A stretch of 64,000 bases of DNA from Vallitalea okinawensis (lineage in GTDB: Bacteria; Bacillota; Clostridia; Lachnospirales; PQDH01): positions 372,001 through 436,000 of the forward strand of contig NZ_PQDH01000003.1 of NCBI RefSeq assembly GCF_002964605.1, written 5' to 3'. Positions 43,309 to 53,036 of this stretch are shown one piece after another. A program made the translations under genes and the position numbers. Below the pieces are notes generated by a model, which searched no databases, was not told where the DNA came from, and saw only the letters and a list, made by a program, of their open reading frames with translations. How positions within the stretch are numbered: the first letter of the stretch is position 1; each line of letters opens with the position of its first letter.

Positions 43309-44199
43309 TTATTGGATTAATCCCTTTTCACGTAATATATCTTCTGCTACTTGTTTTGGATCTGCACCTTCATCTACCAATAAGTTTAATGCCTGCATCT
43401 CTTCATCAGTAAACTGATTATCTAGCATGTTTAACGCATCCACAGCTTCTGGGTAATTAGCCATAAAAGCTTCATTAACCAAAGGCGCAGAATAATAAGG
43501 TGGGAAAAATTGTTTGTCATCCTCTAAAGAAACCAGGTCCAATTTCTTAATACGACCATCTGTTCCATAGGCATCATTAACATCTATTTTCCCCTCTTTT
43601 AAGGCCGCATAGGTTAAACCGATATCCATACCCTTTTCCTCTTTAAATGAGTCAATCCCATAGACTTCTTTAAGTCCTGGTAAGCCATCTGATCTTTCTA
43701 AAAACTCCATCTCTGCACCAATAACTAAGTTAGGGGCATGCTTAACTAAATCAGAAATTGTTTTAAGGTTCAATTCTTCTGCCATATCTCTTCTTACAGT
43801 CATTGTATAAGTATTGTTGAAACCTAGAGGCTTAAGCCATGTTATATTGTACTGTTCATTATATTGCTCTTGACAATAATTATAAACTTCCTCTGGATCT
43901 TTCAAAGTATTTTGTTTTAAAACTACAGAATAACCTGTCCCCGTATACTCAGGATAGAGATGTATATCTTCACTCTTTAATGCCTCAAAACATACAGATG
44001 TTCCCCCTAGTTCAGTTAATGTTGTTTCATAGCTTGTTTGATTTTCAATCATAATTGAGAACATATTCCCTAGTATGCGTGCTTCGGTATAATTCTTATG
44101 TCCAATCTTGATAACATTCTCATCCTTACCGCAACCAGCTAGTGATAATAAAATACTTACCATTAATCCTACTGTAATCAACTTTTTTAATAATCTCAT
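43309..44199 (-). CDS. OpuC-type quaternary-amine ABC transporter, substrate-binding lipoprotein
   Basis: This 296-residue lipoprotein has a signal peptide with lipobox LAGC (Cys23). The OpuAC-like fold is indicated by IGHKNYTEARILGN, LYPEYTGTGY and YGTDGRIKKL, typical of glycine betaine/choline/carnitine binding proteins. AAGGGAG precedes the ATG. It is the last gene of the operon ATPase-permease-binding protein. The ligand among compatible solutes is not fixed by what I can see; osmoprotectant import is the expected role. Confidence 0.88.
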   Translation of the reverse strand: MRLLKKLITVGLMVSILLSLAGCGKDENVIKIGHKNYTEARILGNMFSIMIENQTSYETTLTELGGTSVCFEALKSEDIHLYPEYTGTGYSVVLKQNTLKDPEEVYNYCQEQYNEQYNITWLKPLGFNNTYTMTVRRDMAEELNLKTISDLVKHAPNLVIGAEMEFLERSDGLPGLKEVYGIDSFKEEKGMDIGLTYAALKEGKIDVNDAYGTDGRIKKLDLVSLEDDKQFFPPYYSAPLVNEAFMANYPEAVDALNMLDNQFTDEEMQALNLLVDEGADPKQVAEDILREKGLIQ

Positions 44200-44273
44200 C
44201 TAAAATCTCCCTTATGTATTTTATATTTAAATAGAACCATTAACAATCAAAAGTACCTATTAATGGATTGAGC

Positions 44274-44918
44274 TTATTTACTAGATACTTTTATCCCTTT
44301 AGATGTAAGGGTATTTTCAAGAAGACCCAGACCACCATCTGCTAGAAGTGCTAATATTGCTGTAGGAATAGCTCCCGCAAGAATCAAATTATAGTTAACC
44401 ATTGAAATACCTTTATAGATTAAGTCACCAAGTCCGCCGGCGCCTATAAAGTTGGCAATAGTGGCTGTTCCTATATTAATGACAGTTGAAATCCTTATTC
44501 CACCCATGATAACTGGTAGAGCTAATGGAATCTCTACAATCCTCAATATCTGCGATGTTGTCATACCCATTCCTCTTGCAGACTCTCTAATAGATGGGTC
44601 GACACTTTTTATTCCAAGATAAGTATTCTTGATGATTGGTAATAATGCGTATAAAAATAAAACAAAAACTGCATTGGTCATACCTATCCCCAATAATGGT
44701 AACATAATACCAAATAAAGCTAAACTAGGTAATGTTTGGAGTATATTTGCAAAACCTATTATAAAATTTGCAACCTTCTCATTACGGGTAATGAGAATAC
44801 CAATAGGCACGCCTATTAGAATTGCTAGTGCTACTGCAAAAAAGGTAATCTTTATATGCTGCGTTAGTGCTACTAATATATCCATTTTTCTATCGATAAT
44901 AAACTGTATAAACTCCAT
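44274..44918 (-). CDS. OpuC-type ABC transporter permease
   Basis: This 214-residue permease of the OpuCB/ProW type has about five to six membrane segments and the EAA-like loop VDPSIRESARGMGMTTSQILRIVEIPLALP (split here for length at about residues 110-140). AGGAGGG precedes the ATG. Only one permease is present; OpuC systems often have two (OpuCB and OpuCD), so this would act as a homodimer. The operon order is ATPase-permease-binding protein. Confidence 0.88.
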   Translation of the reverse strand: MEFIQFIIDRKMDILVALTQHIKITFFAVALAILIGVPIGILITRNEKVANFIIGFANILQTLPSLALFGIMLPLLGIGMTNAVFVLFLYALLPIIKNTYLGIKSVDPSIRESARGMGMTTSQILRIVEIPLALPVIMGGIRISTVINIGTATIANFIGAGGLGDLIYKGISMVNYNLILAGAIPTAILALLADGGLGLLENTLTSKGIKVSSK

Positions 44919-44944
44919 AAAACCCTCCTAATAATTCACATTTA

Positions 44945-46081
44945 TTATTCATCAATCTCTGGTACAACTTCTGTTAATATATTTAATATGCTTGTTTGAG
45001 TAATTATACCTTTTAAGTTCTTTTCTTTATCAAGTACTGGGATATTTCTTAATTTATGTTCTTTTCTAAGATTCAAAACTTCTAACAGGTTTGTATCTTC
45101 ATAGACAAATTCCATATCTGTTTTCATGATATCTTTCATTTTAATCTCGTGATTATCAGCTTTACGGAGCTGTCTTATTCCGACTATGCCTAATGGTTGT
45201 TGCGGCTTCACAGAATCTCTATCAACAACTACTAGTACATTCGTATTTTTTTCCTTCATTAATTCAATTGCATGTGCTGATGATCTTTTAGCTCCAATTT
45301 TTACTGTTTTCTTATTCATAATATCCTTAGCATACAGCATTTCAGGTGTTCGCCATAGACGATCTTTTCCAACAAAATACTCAATAAAATCATTGATAGG
45401 ATTTTTTAGTATCTCTTCTGGTGCATCACATTGAATAATCTTACCATCTTTCATAACTGCAATACGATCACCGAGCTTAATAGCCTCATCCATATCGTGA
45501 GTAACAAAAACAATAGTTTTATGTAACTCGTCTTGTAATTTTAGCATTTCTTGTTGCAACTGTTCCCTTGTAAGAGGGTCCAATGCACTGAATGGCTCGT
45601 CCATTAGAATGATGTCAGGATCCACCGCTAAAGCTCTAGCTACACCAATCCTCTGCTGTTGACCACCACTTAACTCGCTTGGGAAACGACTATAATACTG
45701 CTCTGGTGGTAAATCTACTAAATCCAGCAACTCATAAGCACGTTTCTTCTTCTTCTCATCATCCCATTTGTTGAGGGAAGGAATTAATTCGATATTTTGC
45801 CCAACCGTAAGGTGTGGAAATAAACCGACTTTTTGAATAACATAACCAATGTTTCTACGCAATTCAATCTTGTCGATACTGGTGATGTCTTTTCCATCAA
45901 TTTTAATGGTACCGGATGTTGGTTCAATTAATCGATTGATCATTTTCATTGTTGTTGTTTTCCCACAGCCACTCTCTCCTATTAACACCATGAACTCACC
46001 ATTATGGATTGTTAAATCAAGATTATCAACAACATTATTGCTTCCATCAAATGTTTTAATAATGTTCTTTAATTCAATCAT
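44945..46081 (-). CDS. OpuC-type ABC transporter ATP-binding protein with CBS domains
   Basis: This 378-residue ATPase has Walker A GESGCGKTTT (35-44), signature LSGGQQQRIGVARAL, Walker B ILMDEPFSALD and the H-loop VTHDMDEA. The C-terminus (about 250-378) holds a tandem CBS pair, which in OpuA/OpuC-like ATPases senses ionic strength or nucleotides. It is the first gene of the three-gene importer operon. The CBS tail makes osmotic regulation likely. Confidence 0.92.
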   Translation of the reverse strand: MIELKNIIKTFDGSNNVVDNLDLTIHNGEFMVLIGESGCGKTTTMKMINRLIEPTSGTIKIDGKDITSIDKIELRRNIGYVIQKVGLFPHLTVGQNIELIPSLNKWDDEKKKKRAYELLDLVDLPPEQYYSRFPSELSGGQQQRIGVARALAVDPDIILMDEPFSALDPLTREQLQQEMLKLQDELHKTIVFVTHDMDEAIKLGDRIAVMKDGKIIQCDAPEEILKNPINDFIEYFVGKDRLWRTPEMLYAKDIMNKKTVKIGAKRSSAHAIELMKEKNTNVLVVVDRDSVKPQQPLGIVGIRQLRKADNHEIKMKDIMKTDMEFVYEDTNLLEVLNLRKEHKLRNIPVLDKEKNLKGIITQTSILNILTEVVPEIDE

Positions 46082-46150
46082 CTTATCTTATCCCTCTCTT
46101 TTCTGTACCATACTATTCTTGCTTAATGATGCATTAGCAGCTTGGTACTA

Positions 46151-46771
46151 TTAAAGCCAATTGGTTAGTATATCTTTTATTTGTAGAATGCTTTCTTTTT
46201 TTTCTTTATGATTTATACCTAAATCTTTTGTTTTTATCAAATAATTAAAGATAGCAATTGCTTGTTCATCACTTAAATCATGATTAGTCTGATTGGAAAT
46301 CTTACTTTTTTCTTCACTAATTTCTTTTTTAGTTAGCTGATTCTGAGTTTGGCGTAAGTAATCTATATTTTCTTTTTGAAGTTCAAAAAGTTCTGTATTA
46401 CTATCAAAAGTGGTAATAATTTCTTTAGCTTCTTCTAAGGTAATTTTTGAAAACTTTATCCCTTCAAAGAGTTTTGAGGTTTCTCTGGAATAAACTGACC
46501 AATTTTTTTCTTTATTTAAATAAGCAGTAAAAGAACGAATTTCTCGTGTAGAAACTTTTTCTTTATCTTTCTCAATAATAAGTACTAGGTTAAAAAATTT
46601 ATCTTCAATTTTAGTGAGTATTAATCTCTTGCTCCATGAACGGTACTTTTTATTAAATTCTTCTAATGCTTCTAGTAAATCCTCTTGATTATTTTTAAAA
46701 TTAATTTTTTTACCCTTTTCTGAAGGTGTTTTTAGTTTTAAAGAAATACAATACAAACTATAGACCATCAT
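46151..46771 (-). CDS. Unrecognised 206-residue Lys/Glu-rich protein
   Basis: I do not recognise a family. The protein is soluble, rich in Lys, Glu, Ile and Asn, with no signal peptide or membrane segment. The first half reads like a mixed alpha/beta domain (MVYSLYCISLKL, then LILTKIEDKFFNLVLIIEKDKE), and residues about 110-165 are predicted helical and charged. It has its own consensus promoter (46826-46854), a GAGGTG site, and two possible start ATGs (46771, 46768). It is visibly more AT-rich than its neighbours, which suggests a recent arrival. The OpuC-like operon starts 70 bp downstream of its stop, so the two may share transcripts. Confidence 0.6.
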   Translation of the reverse strand: MMVYSLYCISLKLKTPSEKGKKINFKNNQEDLLEALEEFNKKYRSWSKRLILTKIEDKFFNLVLIIEKDKEKVSTREIRSFTAYLNKEKNWSVYSRETSKLFEGIKFSKITLEEAKEIITTFDSNTELFELQKENIDYLRQTQNQLTKKEISEEKSKISNQTNHDLSDEQAIAIFNYLIKTKDLGINHKEKKESILQIKDILTNWL

Positions 46772-46825
46772 TTCTCACCTCATTTAAAACAATTTTCATT
46801 CATTTTTAGTAAATGCTTCTTATAA

Positions 46826-46854
46826 AGTATAGCTTATAAAATAACTTATGTCAA
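46826..46854 (-). promoter_or_regulatory. Consensus promoter of the unknown gene at 46151
   Basis: On the minus strand TTGACA (46854-46849), 17-bp spacer, TATACT (46831-46826), about 55 bp before the start codon. Confidence 0.8.
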
Positions 46855-46919
46855 ATTACATACTCTTATATAGTTCTATATTGCACTATATAATATCTAT
46901 AAACAATTACACCTCCTCC

Positions 46920-46974
46920 ATTAATATAGTCTTTAGCAACATGACTATATTAATGTAAATTAATATAGTTCTAT
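46920..46974. repeat. ATTAATATAGTY repeats (one inverted pair plus one direct copy)
   Basis: ATTAATATAGTC (46920-46931) pairs exactly with 46943-46954 around an 11-nt loop. A third copy, ATTAATATAGTT, begins about 5 bp later. TATAGTTCTATAT-like text also appears near 46869-46885. Confidence 0.6.
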
Positions 46975-46996
46975 ATAACTTAAGGGAAGATTATAG

Positions 46997-47037
46997 AAAT
47001 AGAGACCGATTATACTAAAGCATAATCAGTCTCTATT
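46997..47037 (-). terminator. Terminator of the C45-type hydrolase gene
   Basis: On the minus strand AAATAGAGAC-T-GATTAT pairs with ATAATC-G-GTCTCTATTT (one G-U pair), a stem of about 17 bp. Confidence 0.7.
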
Positions 47038-47082
47038 TATTGCTTGAAAAAAACTATTCTTAGATCATAACAGGTGGAACTT

Positions 47083-49146
47083 TTACTTATAACTATATTT
47101 TTTTGGTTCCTCATAAAAATTGATAAACTGTCTAGCTATAACATGAATTCGTGTATACTTCCTTATAGCTTTATTCATTTCAAATAAATTATCTGTATTG
47201 AACTCTTGCATTCCTTTTTCTTCATTAATCAACTCTTCAAAGATCTCCTTAGGTTGATTCTCTACCTCTTTACTTTGATAAATATCTTTAGCTCTTAGTA
47301 CTAATCCATGGGCTAAATTCTTAGCTGCTTCTACTGTAACTGCTGGCTCATCATCTAATTCTATATCCCAGAAAGCATTTCTTTCGTTTAAAATAGATAT
47401 GGATAGATCAGGACTTATAGGTGCAGCTCCACGAATAGCTGGCCCTGTGCAAAGTGAGTAAGATCCTTCACTTGGCTTCATTGCTACGACTAATGCATTT
47501 GAAGCATGCGCTGCAGATATGACACCCCATTCTCCTCGTTCAACATATGCTTGCTTGACATACTTAAAATCTCCTACAGGCATTGTTCCAGTTGTTCTGT
47601 ATATACGCTTCATGCTATCAGTTGATAGCTTACCATGATGTACTTTACCCATTGTATTTAAGAATAGATTCCGATTATAGCTATTCCAGTAAGCAAACAT
47701 CATCCCTCTTGACATTAATTCATCTGTTTTAAGCTTTCCAGTAAACCACTTAAAAATCATAGCTAAGTTTTTAGTCATACCTTGTGGTTCCTTCGGTCTC
47801 CACCCGCCATTGGCATCCCATGTCCATAAATCATCAATTTTCCTCATCCAATCAGATTTAACAGCCTCTGGATGCATAACACTGTTATTCGAAAAGAGAT
47901 AGTCTGTCTCCCCTAGAAGTCCTGTTTCACGTACACATACTGGACTTTTTCTTGACTCAATCACATAGCCATAATTACCATCAGCATAAAATCCTCCTAC
48001 TGTAGCTTGATCCCCATAGCCAATATCTCCAATCGGCCATTCCATTTCCTGAGTAAAAGCCTCCTGAGCAGTCTTACTATACCTTAAGTTGTGTAAAACT
48101 GAAGCTCCTCGTCTTATACCATAACCCCACTCCGATATTGGTTCTAATAACTTTGGCCCTCCACCGTGGTGGACATAAGCAAGACCTTCAAGATTCATTC
48201 CAGGATGACCAAAGAACCAGTTAGGTCCCATGGTTGGTAATGTTCCTGTCGCTTCAAAAGGTGTGAAGATCAAAGGTATTCCATGGTCTGGATACATGAC
48301 TATGGTAATTTGATAACTCATATCATGGTCACCTGTAGCTGCAACAACTAACTCACCATCTTCAGTAGCGCTATTCCAAGCTGCAATGGCTGTACATGCA
48401 AGAGGTGGTAATTCTGGTATTCCCGACTCTGCATTGAGATAAGATGAAGCTGGGGGCTTATGCCCTACCCATAAATCCATTACTTGATTGTGACTAAGAT
48501 TAATCCCATGATCCTTGCTATAGTCAACCCATCCCCTTACGAAATCAATGATCTCCGGTGTATACTTTTGATGCATCTCTTCCCACTTTTTAATTTCATC
48601 TATTTCATCTTGATTGAACTTTTTTTCTGTATGCCTTTCAAGCATCCAATTACCGTAAATGGTAACGAGTTGCTCAGCATACTGAAACCCCATCTCATAA
48701 CTTGACCCTTGTAATAAAACAATAGGTGTTATGTCTGGTACTAAGGGAATATCATTAGAAAATAATATTTCTTTTTCTTGATGAATATCCGGTGTTTCAT
48801 AATGAATTTCATCATTGCTCTTTGTGTCTAGATGATGATGTAATTCATCAGCAATATGAATTGCTTTTTTGAAAGCATCAAAAGCTTTATACCATGTTTC
48901 TTTATCTTTTGTTTGTAGTGCTTTAGTCGCTAGCCATTTACCACTGTAGTGATAAATCATACCATCATTGAATTCTTTAACTCGAAGTTGATAGATCTTT
49001 GAAAGTGGATCAAGTCTTGCTATTTTCAAGTTGGCAAGTGTTAGCTTTATTCGTGATTTATCTCTTAATGGATAGGCTTTAAAAGCTTTTCCATTGTCTT
49101 TATAAAATTTAATGAACTCCATCATTCCAGTTTTCTTCTTATTCAT
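47083..49146 (-). CDS. C45-type (penicillin-acyltransferase-like) Ntn hydrolase with long N-terminal region
   Basis: This 687-residue protein has a C-terminal C45/acyl-CoA:6-aminopenicillanate acyltransferase-like Ntn-hydrolase core. The likely autocatalytic nucleophile is Cys251 in PPLACTAIAAWNSAT, followed by ELVVAATGDHDMS and later GMNLEGLAYVHHGG and TVGGFYADGNYGYVIE. The residues before Cys251 would be the propeptide or alpha chain and are longer than usual. No signal peptide is evident. AAGGAGG precedes the ATG. Family members cleave amide bonds of acylated amines or amino acids; the substrate here is unknown. It is transcribed alone. Confidence 0.8.
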   Translation of the reverse strand: MNKKKTGMMEFIKFYKDNGKAFKAYPLRDKSRIKLTLANLKIARLDPLSKIYQLRVKEFNDGMIYHYSGKWLATKALQTKDKETWYKAFDAFKKAIHIADELHHHLDTKSNDEIHYETPDIHQEKEILFSNDIPLVPDITPIVLLQGSSYEMGFQYAEQLVTIYGNWMLERHTEKKFNQDEIDEIKKWEEMHQKYTPEIIDFVRGWVDYSKDHGINLSHNQVMDLWVGHKPPASSYLNAESGIPELPPLACTAIAAWNSATEDGELVVAATGDHDMSYQITIVMYPDHGIPLIFTPFEATGTLPTMGPNWFFGHPGMNLEGLAYVHHGGGPKLLEPISEWGYGIRRGASVLHNLRYSKTAQEAFTQEMEWPIGDIGYGDQATVGGFYADGNYGYVIESRKSPVCVRETGLLGETDYLFSNNSVMHPEAVKSDWMRKIDDLWTWDANGGWRPKEPQGMTKNLAMIFKWFTGKLKTDELMSRGMMFAYWNSYNRNLFLNTMGKVHHGKLSTDSMKRIYRTTGTMPVGDFKYVKQAYVERGEWGVISAAHASNALVVAMKPSEGSYSLCTGPAIRGAAPISPDLSISILNERNAFWDIELDDEPAVTVEAAKNLAHGLVLRAKDIYQSKEVENQPKEIFEELINEEKGMQEFNTDNLFEMNKAIRKYTRIHVIARQFINFYEEPKKYSYK

Positions 49147-49539
49147 AATAATACCTCCTTCTTTATCCTTATGAAAAAGTATAAACTACTATAGGCAAAG
49201 TTCTTTTTGTTCACTCTCACATGAACATACTAACACATTCTTATTTTTATTTCAATATAACAAATTCGGTAATTAATAAATTTTATTACTAATTTATGTA
49301 TAAAATCCATAATTTATTATAATTTGATAGTCATTCAAAGCCTTTAATCTCTAGGCCATTTCTAATATAAGCTTTAAAATATCAAGAGATAAAGATAGTT
49401 AAAAACTATAATTTTTTTTAAAACTTTTATATTTTTAGTTGACATATCGCATTATTTGAATATAATAATATATAGATTAAATTGAACTTAGTTATTACAT
49501 CTTGGAACGAAAATTAAACTTATTTAGGAGGAACTTATT
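49147..49539. other. 393-bp divergent intergenic region
   Basis: Very AT-rich. The only clear element is the plus-strand promoter at 49439-49466. I see no coding frame and no convincing promoter for the minus-strand C45-type gene. Confidence 0.5.
49439..49466 (+). promoter_or_regulatory. Sigma-A promoter of the Fe-S membrane protein gene
   Basis: TTGACA (49439-49444), 16-bp spacer, TATAAT (49461-49466). Confidence 0.7.
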
Positions 49540-50058
49540 ATGACTAACAAGAAAAAGCATAAAAGTCACATGAAATGGAGCTGGATCATTATCATTACAT
49601 TCTTTGTCCTTGGTATTATTGATATACGTTTTGGTATTCTAGGCGTTCTCTGTATGGGCGCACCAATCTATCATGCACTTAAAGGAAGAGGTAAAATTCA
49701 TTGCTCAAAATATTGTCCTAGAGGCTCATTCCTTGGTAAATTTTTAAGTAAAATATCATTAGGTCATACTTTACCTAGTTGGCTAAGAACTAAGAAAGCT
49801 AAAAACATTATATTAATCATTATGTTATCTGTTTTTGGAACTGTCCTCAGCTATGCTGTTATCGTTCACGGTTTCCACTTTATCGTCATAGCTAAAGTCT
49901 TTTATCGCTTTATGCTGATGTCCTTTATTGTAGGAATTGTTATAGGCATTTTCTTTAAACCTAGAAGCTGGTGCCAAGTTTGCCCAATGGGTCATGGCTC
50001 AGCGCTTATTAAAGAAGCTCAATCAAAGAAAGAAAACAGAAATGCAGTTGAAGCTTAA
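49540..50058 (+). CDS. Small 4Fe-4S-type membrane protein (NapH/YccM-like)
   Basis: This 172-residue membrane protein has about four hydrophobic segments. Cysteine pairs occur in HCSKYCPRG (Cys55, Cys59) and WCQVCPMGHG (Cys145, Cys148); these are the CxxxCP and CxxCP patterns of NapH/NosR-type electron-transfer membrane proteins, with fewer cysteines than full ferredoxin domains. AGGAGG precedes the ATG. A role in membrane electron transfer is inferred from the family; it stands alone with its own promoter and terminator. Confidence 0.78.
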   Translation: MTNKKKHKSHMKWSWIIIITFFVLGIIDIRFGILGVLCMGAPIYHALKGRGKIHCSKYCPRGSFLGKFLSKISLGHTLPSWLRTKKAKNIILIIMLSVFGTVLSYAVIVHGFHFIVIAKVFYRFMLMSFIVGIVIGIFFKPRSWCQVCPMGHGSALIKEAQSKKENRNAVEA

Positions 50059-50076
50059 TAGAACTAAAAAAATAAA

Positions 50077-50107
50077 GGACCTATACTTTTAAGCAAGTAT
50101 TAGGTCC
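50077..50107. terminator. Bidirectional terminator between Fe-S membrane gene and mnmA
   Basis: GGACCTATACTT (50077-50088) pairs with 50095-50107 with one bulged base, between convergent genes. Confidence 0.75.
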
Positions 50108-50109
50108 AA

Positions 50110-51255
<1,146 letters not shown>

Positions 51256-51278
51256 TCATTTTCAATATCCAAAGGTGC

Positions 51279-51318
51279 AAAAGCCTGTTGGTAATATTAT
51301 GACTACCTACAGGCTTTT
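51279..51318 (-). terminator. Terminator of the MerR-family gene
   Basis: AAAAGCCTGT (51279-51288) pairs with 51309-51318, extended by GGTA/TACC inside with one mismatch. The T run is short. Confidence 0.55.
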
Positions 51319-51325
51319 CATTCAT

Positions 51326-52135
51326 CTAAATCTTACTGACAGGAACTTGTATTTCAGTAAGCCACTCATTTTGATCTTCTTTATTCCAAACGCCATCAAT
51401 ATAGGATTCTCTTGGCATACCTATAGCTTTATAACCGTTATCTTCAATCCACTTGAAAATAAACCCATATGCAAGGTTAAAAGTCGTATAGGGACCTTTA
51501 TGAAGTGTACATACTGCTGTTGGCACTCTATCCATCTTTTTAAATTTCACGTCCTCTGAATCTTGAGCATAGTCAGTTACAGCTTCACAAATTTCAATAT
51601 CAATATCCTTATCCTTATATTCTCCATCATGATAGATCGTAAAGCAGTATTCAGGAACAGCACATGTTACCTTTTGCTCATGCATGTACTCACCCATCTC
51701 AGGATAGATCGTAAAATAGGCTCCATGGTCAGGAACAACTCTCCTCATGGATGCCACAATAACCTCAGGTAGTTCTTTTATAATAGCATTATAAGGCATA
51801 TCCAACTCACCTTTCATTCCCTTTATATAATTTTGAATCTGCAATAATTTAGTTTTTTCAAGATCTATATTCGTTTGAATTTCCTGTTCTTTTAGTTTGA
51901 GGTACATATTAATACTTATAGGGTTATCAATAACTTCCTTTATTTCACAAAGAGAAAGCCCCATCTGTTTTAATGTTCTGATTTTATAGAGCCGTGGTAA
52001 TTGATTAGAAGAGTAATATCTATATCCTGTAAAATCATCTACGTACTCCGGTTTAAGTAGCCCAATTTCATCATAGTGCCTCAATGTTTTTGTTGTAATT
52101 TTATTAATGCTTGAAAATACCCCAATGGAAAACAT
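51326..52135 (-). CDS. MerR-family regulator with GyrI-like effector domain (BmrR-type)
   Basis: This 269-residue regulator has an N-terminal MerR winged HTH (SSINKITTKTLRHYDEIGLLKP and DFTGYRYYSSNQL, residues about 8-45), a dimerisation coiled coil (80-110) and a C-terminal GyrI-like ligand-binding domain (from about 118). Such BmrR-like proteins bind lipophilic cations or drugs. Its own promoter and that of the ABC exporter upstream both have the 19-bp spacer that MerR proteins underwind. It is therefore the probable activator of itself and of the exporter. Confidence 0.92.
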   Translation of the reverse strand: MFSIGVFSSINKITTKTLRHYDEIGLLKPEYVDDFTGYRYYSSNQLPRLYKIRTLKQMGLSLCEIKEVIDNPISINMYLKLKEQEIQTNIDLEKTKLLQIQNYIKGMKGELDMPYNAIIKELPEVIVASMRRVVPDHGAYFTIYPEMGEYMHEQKVTCAVPEYCFTIYHDGEYKDKDIDIEICEAVTDYAQDSEDVKFKKMDRVPTAVCTLHKGPYTTFNLAYGFIFKWIEDNGYKAIGMPRESYIDGVWNKEDQNEWLTEIQVPVSKI

Positions 52136-52231
52136 TCTATCACCAACTTTTCCTCATATAATTGTGACATGACATAATGTGCTTGCAAGAACAAAGTCTA
52201 ACCACAGTGTAAAAACGATACGGTTATAATC

Positions 52232-52262
52232 AGTATAAACTTTTACCTTAGGGTCATGTCAA
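52232..52262 (-). promoter_or_regulatory. MerR-type promoter of the regulator gene, 19-bp spacer
   Basis: On the minus strand TTGACA (52262-52257), a 19-bp spacer containing ACCCTAAGGTAAAAGT, and TATACT (52237-52232). The overlong spacer with a dyad is the MerR-family hallmark. Confidence 0.85.
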
Positions 52263-52290
52263 TATTTTTTTGAGTAATTATACGAATCAT

Positions 52291-53034
52291 CTATTCCCAT
52301 TTGAAATATTTTAGAGAAATGACTGTTCCAACTAGAGCTATTAAGACTAATATGACCATCTCTGTTGAAAAGGCTTTAATGGATTGATTAAGGGAGACAC
52401 CTTTTAATAACTTTATGCCGTGAGTTAATGGAAAAATATGAGCTGCAAGCTGTAAACTCTTTGGCATGATCTCAAATGGAATGGTTGCACCTGATAAAAA
52501 TAACATAGGAAAATAAAACAAGGTGCATAGAAAGTTAGCGATTTTAATATTGGGAGCAACACTTGCGATTAACATGCCTAGAGCATAAATGGATAATGTA
52601 ACTAAAAAGTATGCCAATATGAAATGGCTTAATGTACCTGTCATCGTATATCCGAAAATAGTACTGCTAACAAGAAAAACAGATATTCCAGATACAATCG
52701 CTGTCAAAAAGTTAACAGCTACTTGAGCTATGAGAAGTTGTGCAGGACTAATTGGAGTTACTTTAAATCTTTTGAGGATTTTGTTATGTCTATAATCCGA
52801 TAGACTAAGGGGTATCCCCATTAAACCAGTTGCACATATGCCAACGGCTACAAATGCACCAAAAGATTGTTGCATCATGGTATAAGATGCTCCTTCATAA
52901 GCTACCTGATCACCGTATATGGCACCCATTAATAATACAATTCCTACGGGAAATATTATCCCAAAAAATATAGCAGAAAATTCTCGGATAGCTAGTTTAA
53001 GCTCTATATAAAAGAGTATGCTCAGTGATTTCAT
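52291..53034 (-). CDS. ABC-2 type exporter permease
   Basis: This 247-residue ABC-2 permease has six hydrophobic segments. The N-terminal amphipathic IELKLAIREF precedes the first one, and the ABC-2 C-terminal LFYFPMLFLSGATIPFEIMP motif is clear. It starts 2 bp after the ATPase gene stop, so the two are coupled. Together they form a two-component drug or lipid exporter. The operon has a MerR-type promoter. Confidence 0.9.
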   Translation of the reverse strand: MKSLSILFYIELKLAIREFSAIFFGIIFPVGIVLLMGAIYGDQVAYEGASYTMMQQSFGAFVAVGICATGLMGIPLSLSDYRHNKILKRFKVTPISPAQLLIAQVAVNFLTAIVSGISVFLVSSTIFGYTMTGTLSHFILAYFLVTLSIYALGMLIASVAPNIKIANFLCTLFYFPMLFLSGATIPFEIMPKSLQLAAHIFPLTHGIKLLKGVSLNQSIKAFSTEMVILVLIALVGTVISLKYFKWE

Positions 53035-53036
53035 CT

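Larger units (their letters stand above)
46772..47082. other. 311-bp intergenic region with promoter and repeats
   Basis: It holds the promoter of the unknown gene at 46151, an inverted/direct repeat set at 46920-46974, and the terminator of the C45-type gene (46997-47037). There is no coding frame with a ribosome site. Confidence 0.6.

Noticed and set aside
46861-46980. Short repeats resembling a CRISPR array
   Set aside because: Only two or three copies, partly inverted, with no regular spacers and no cas genes.
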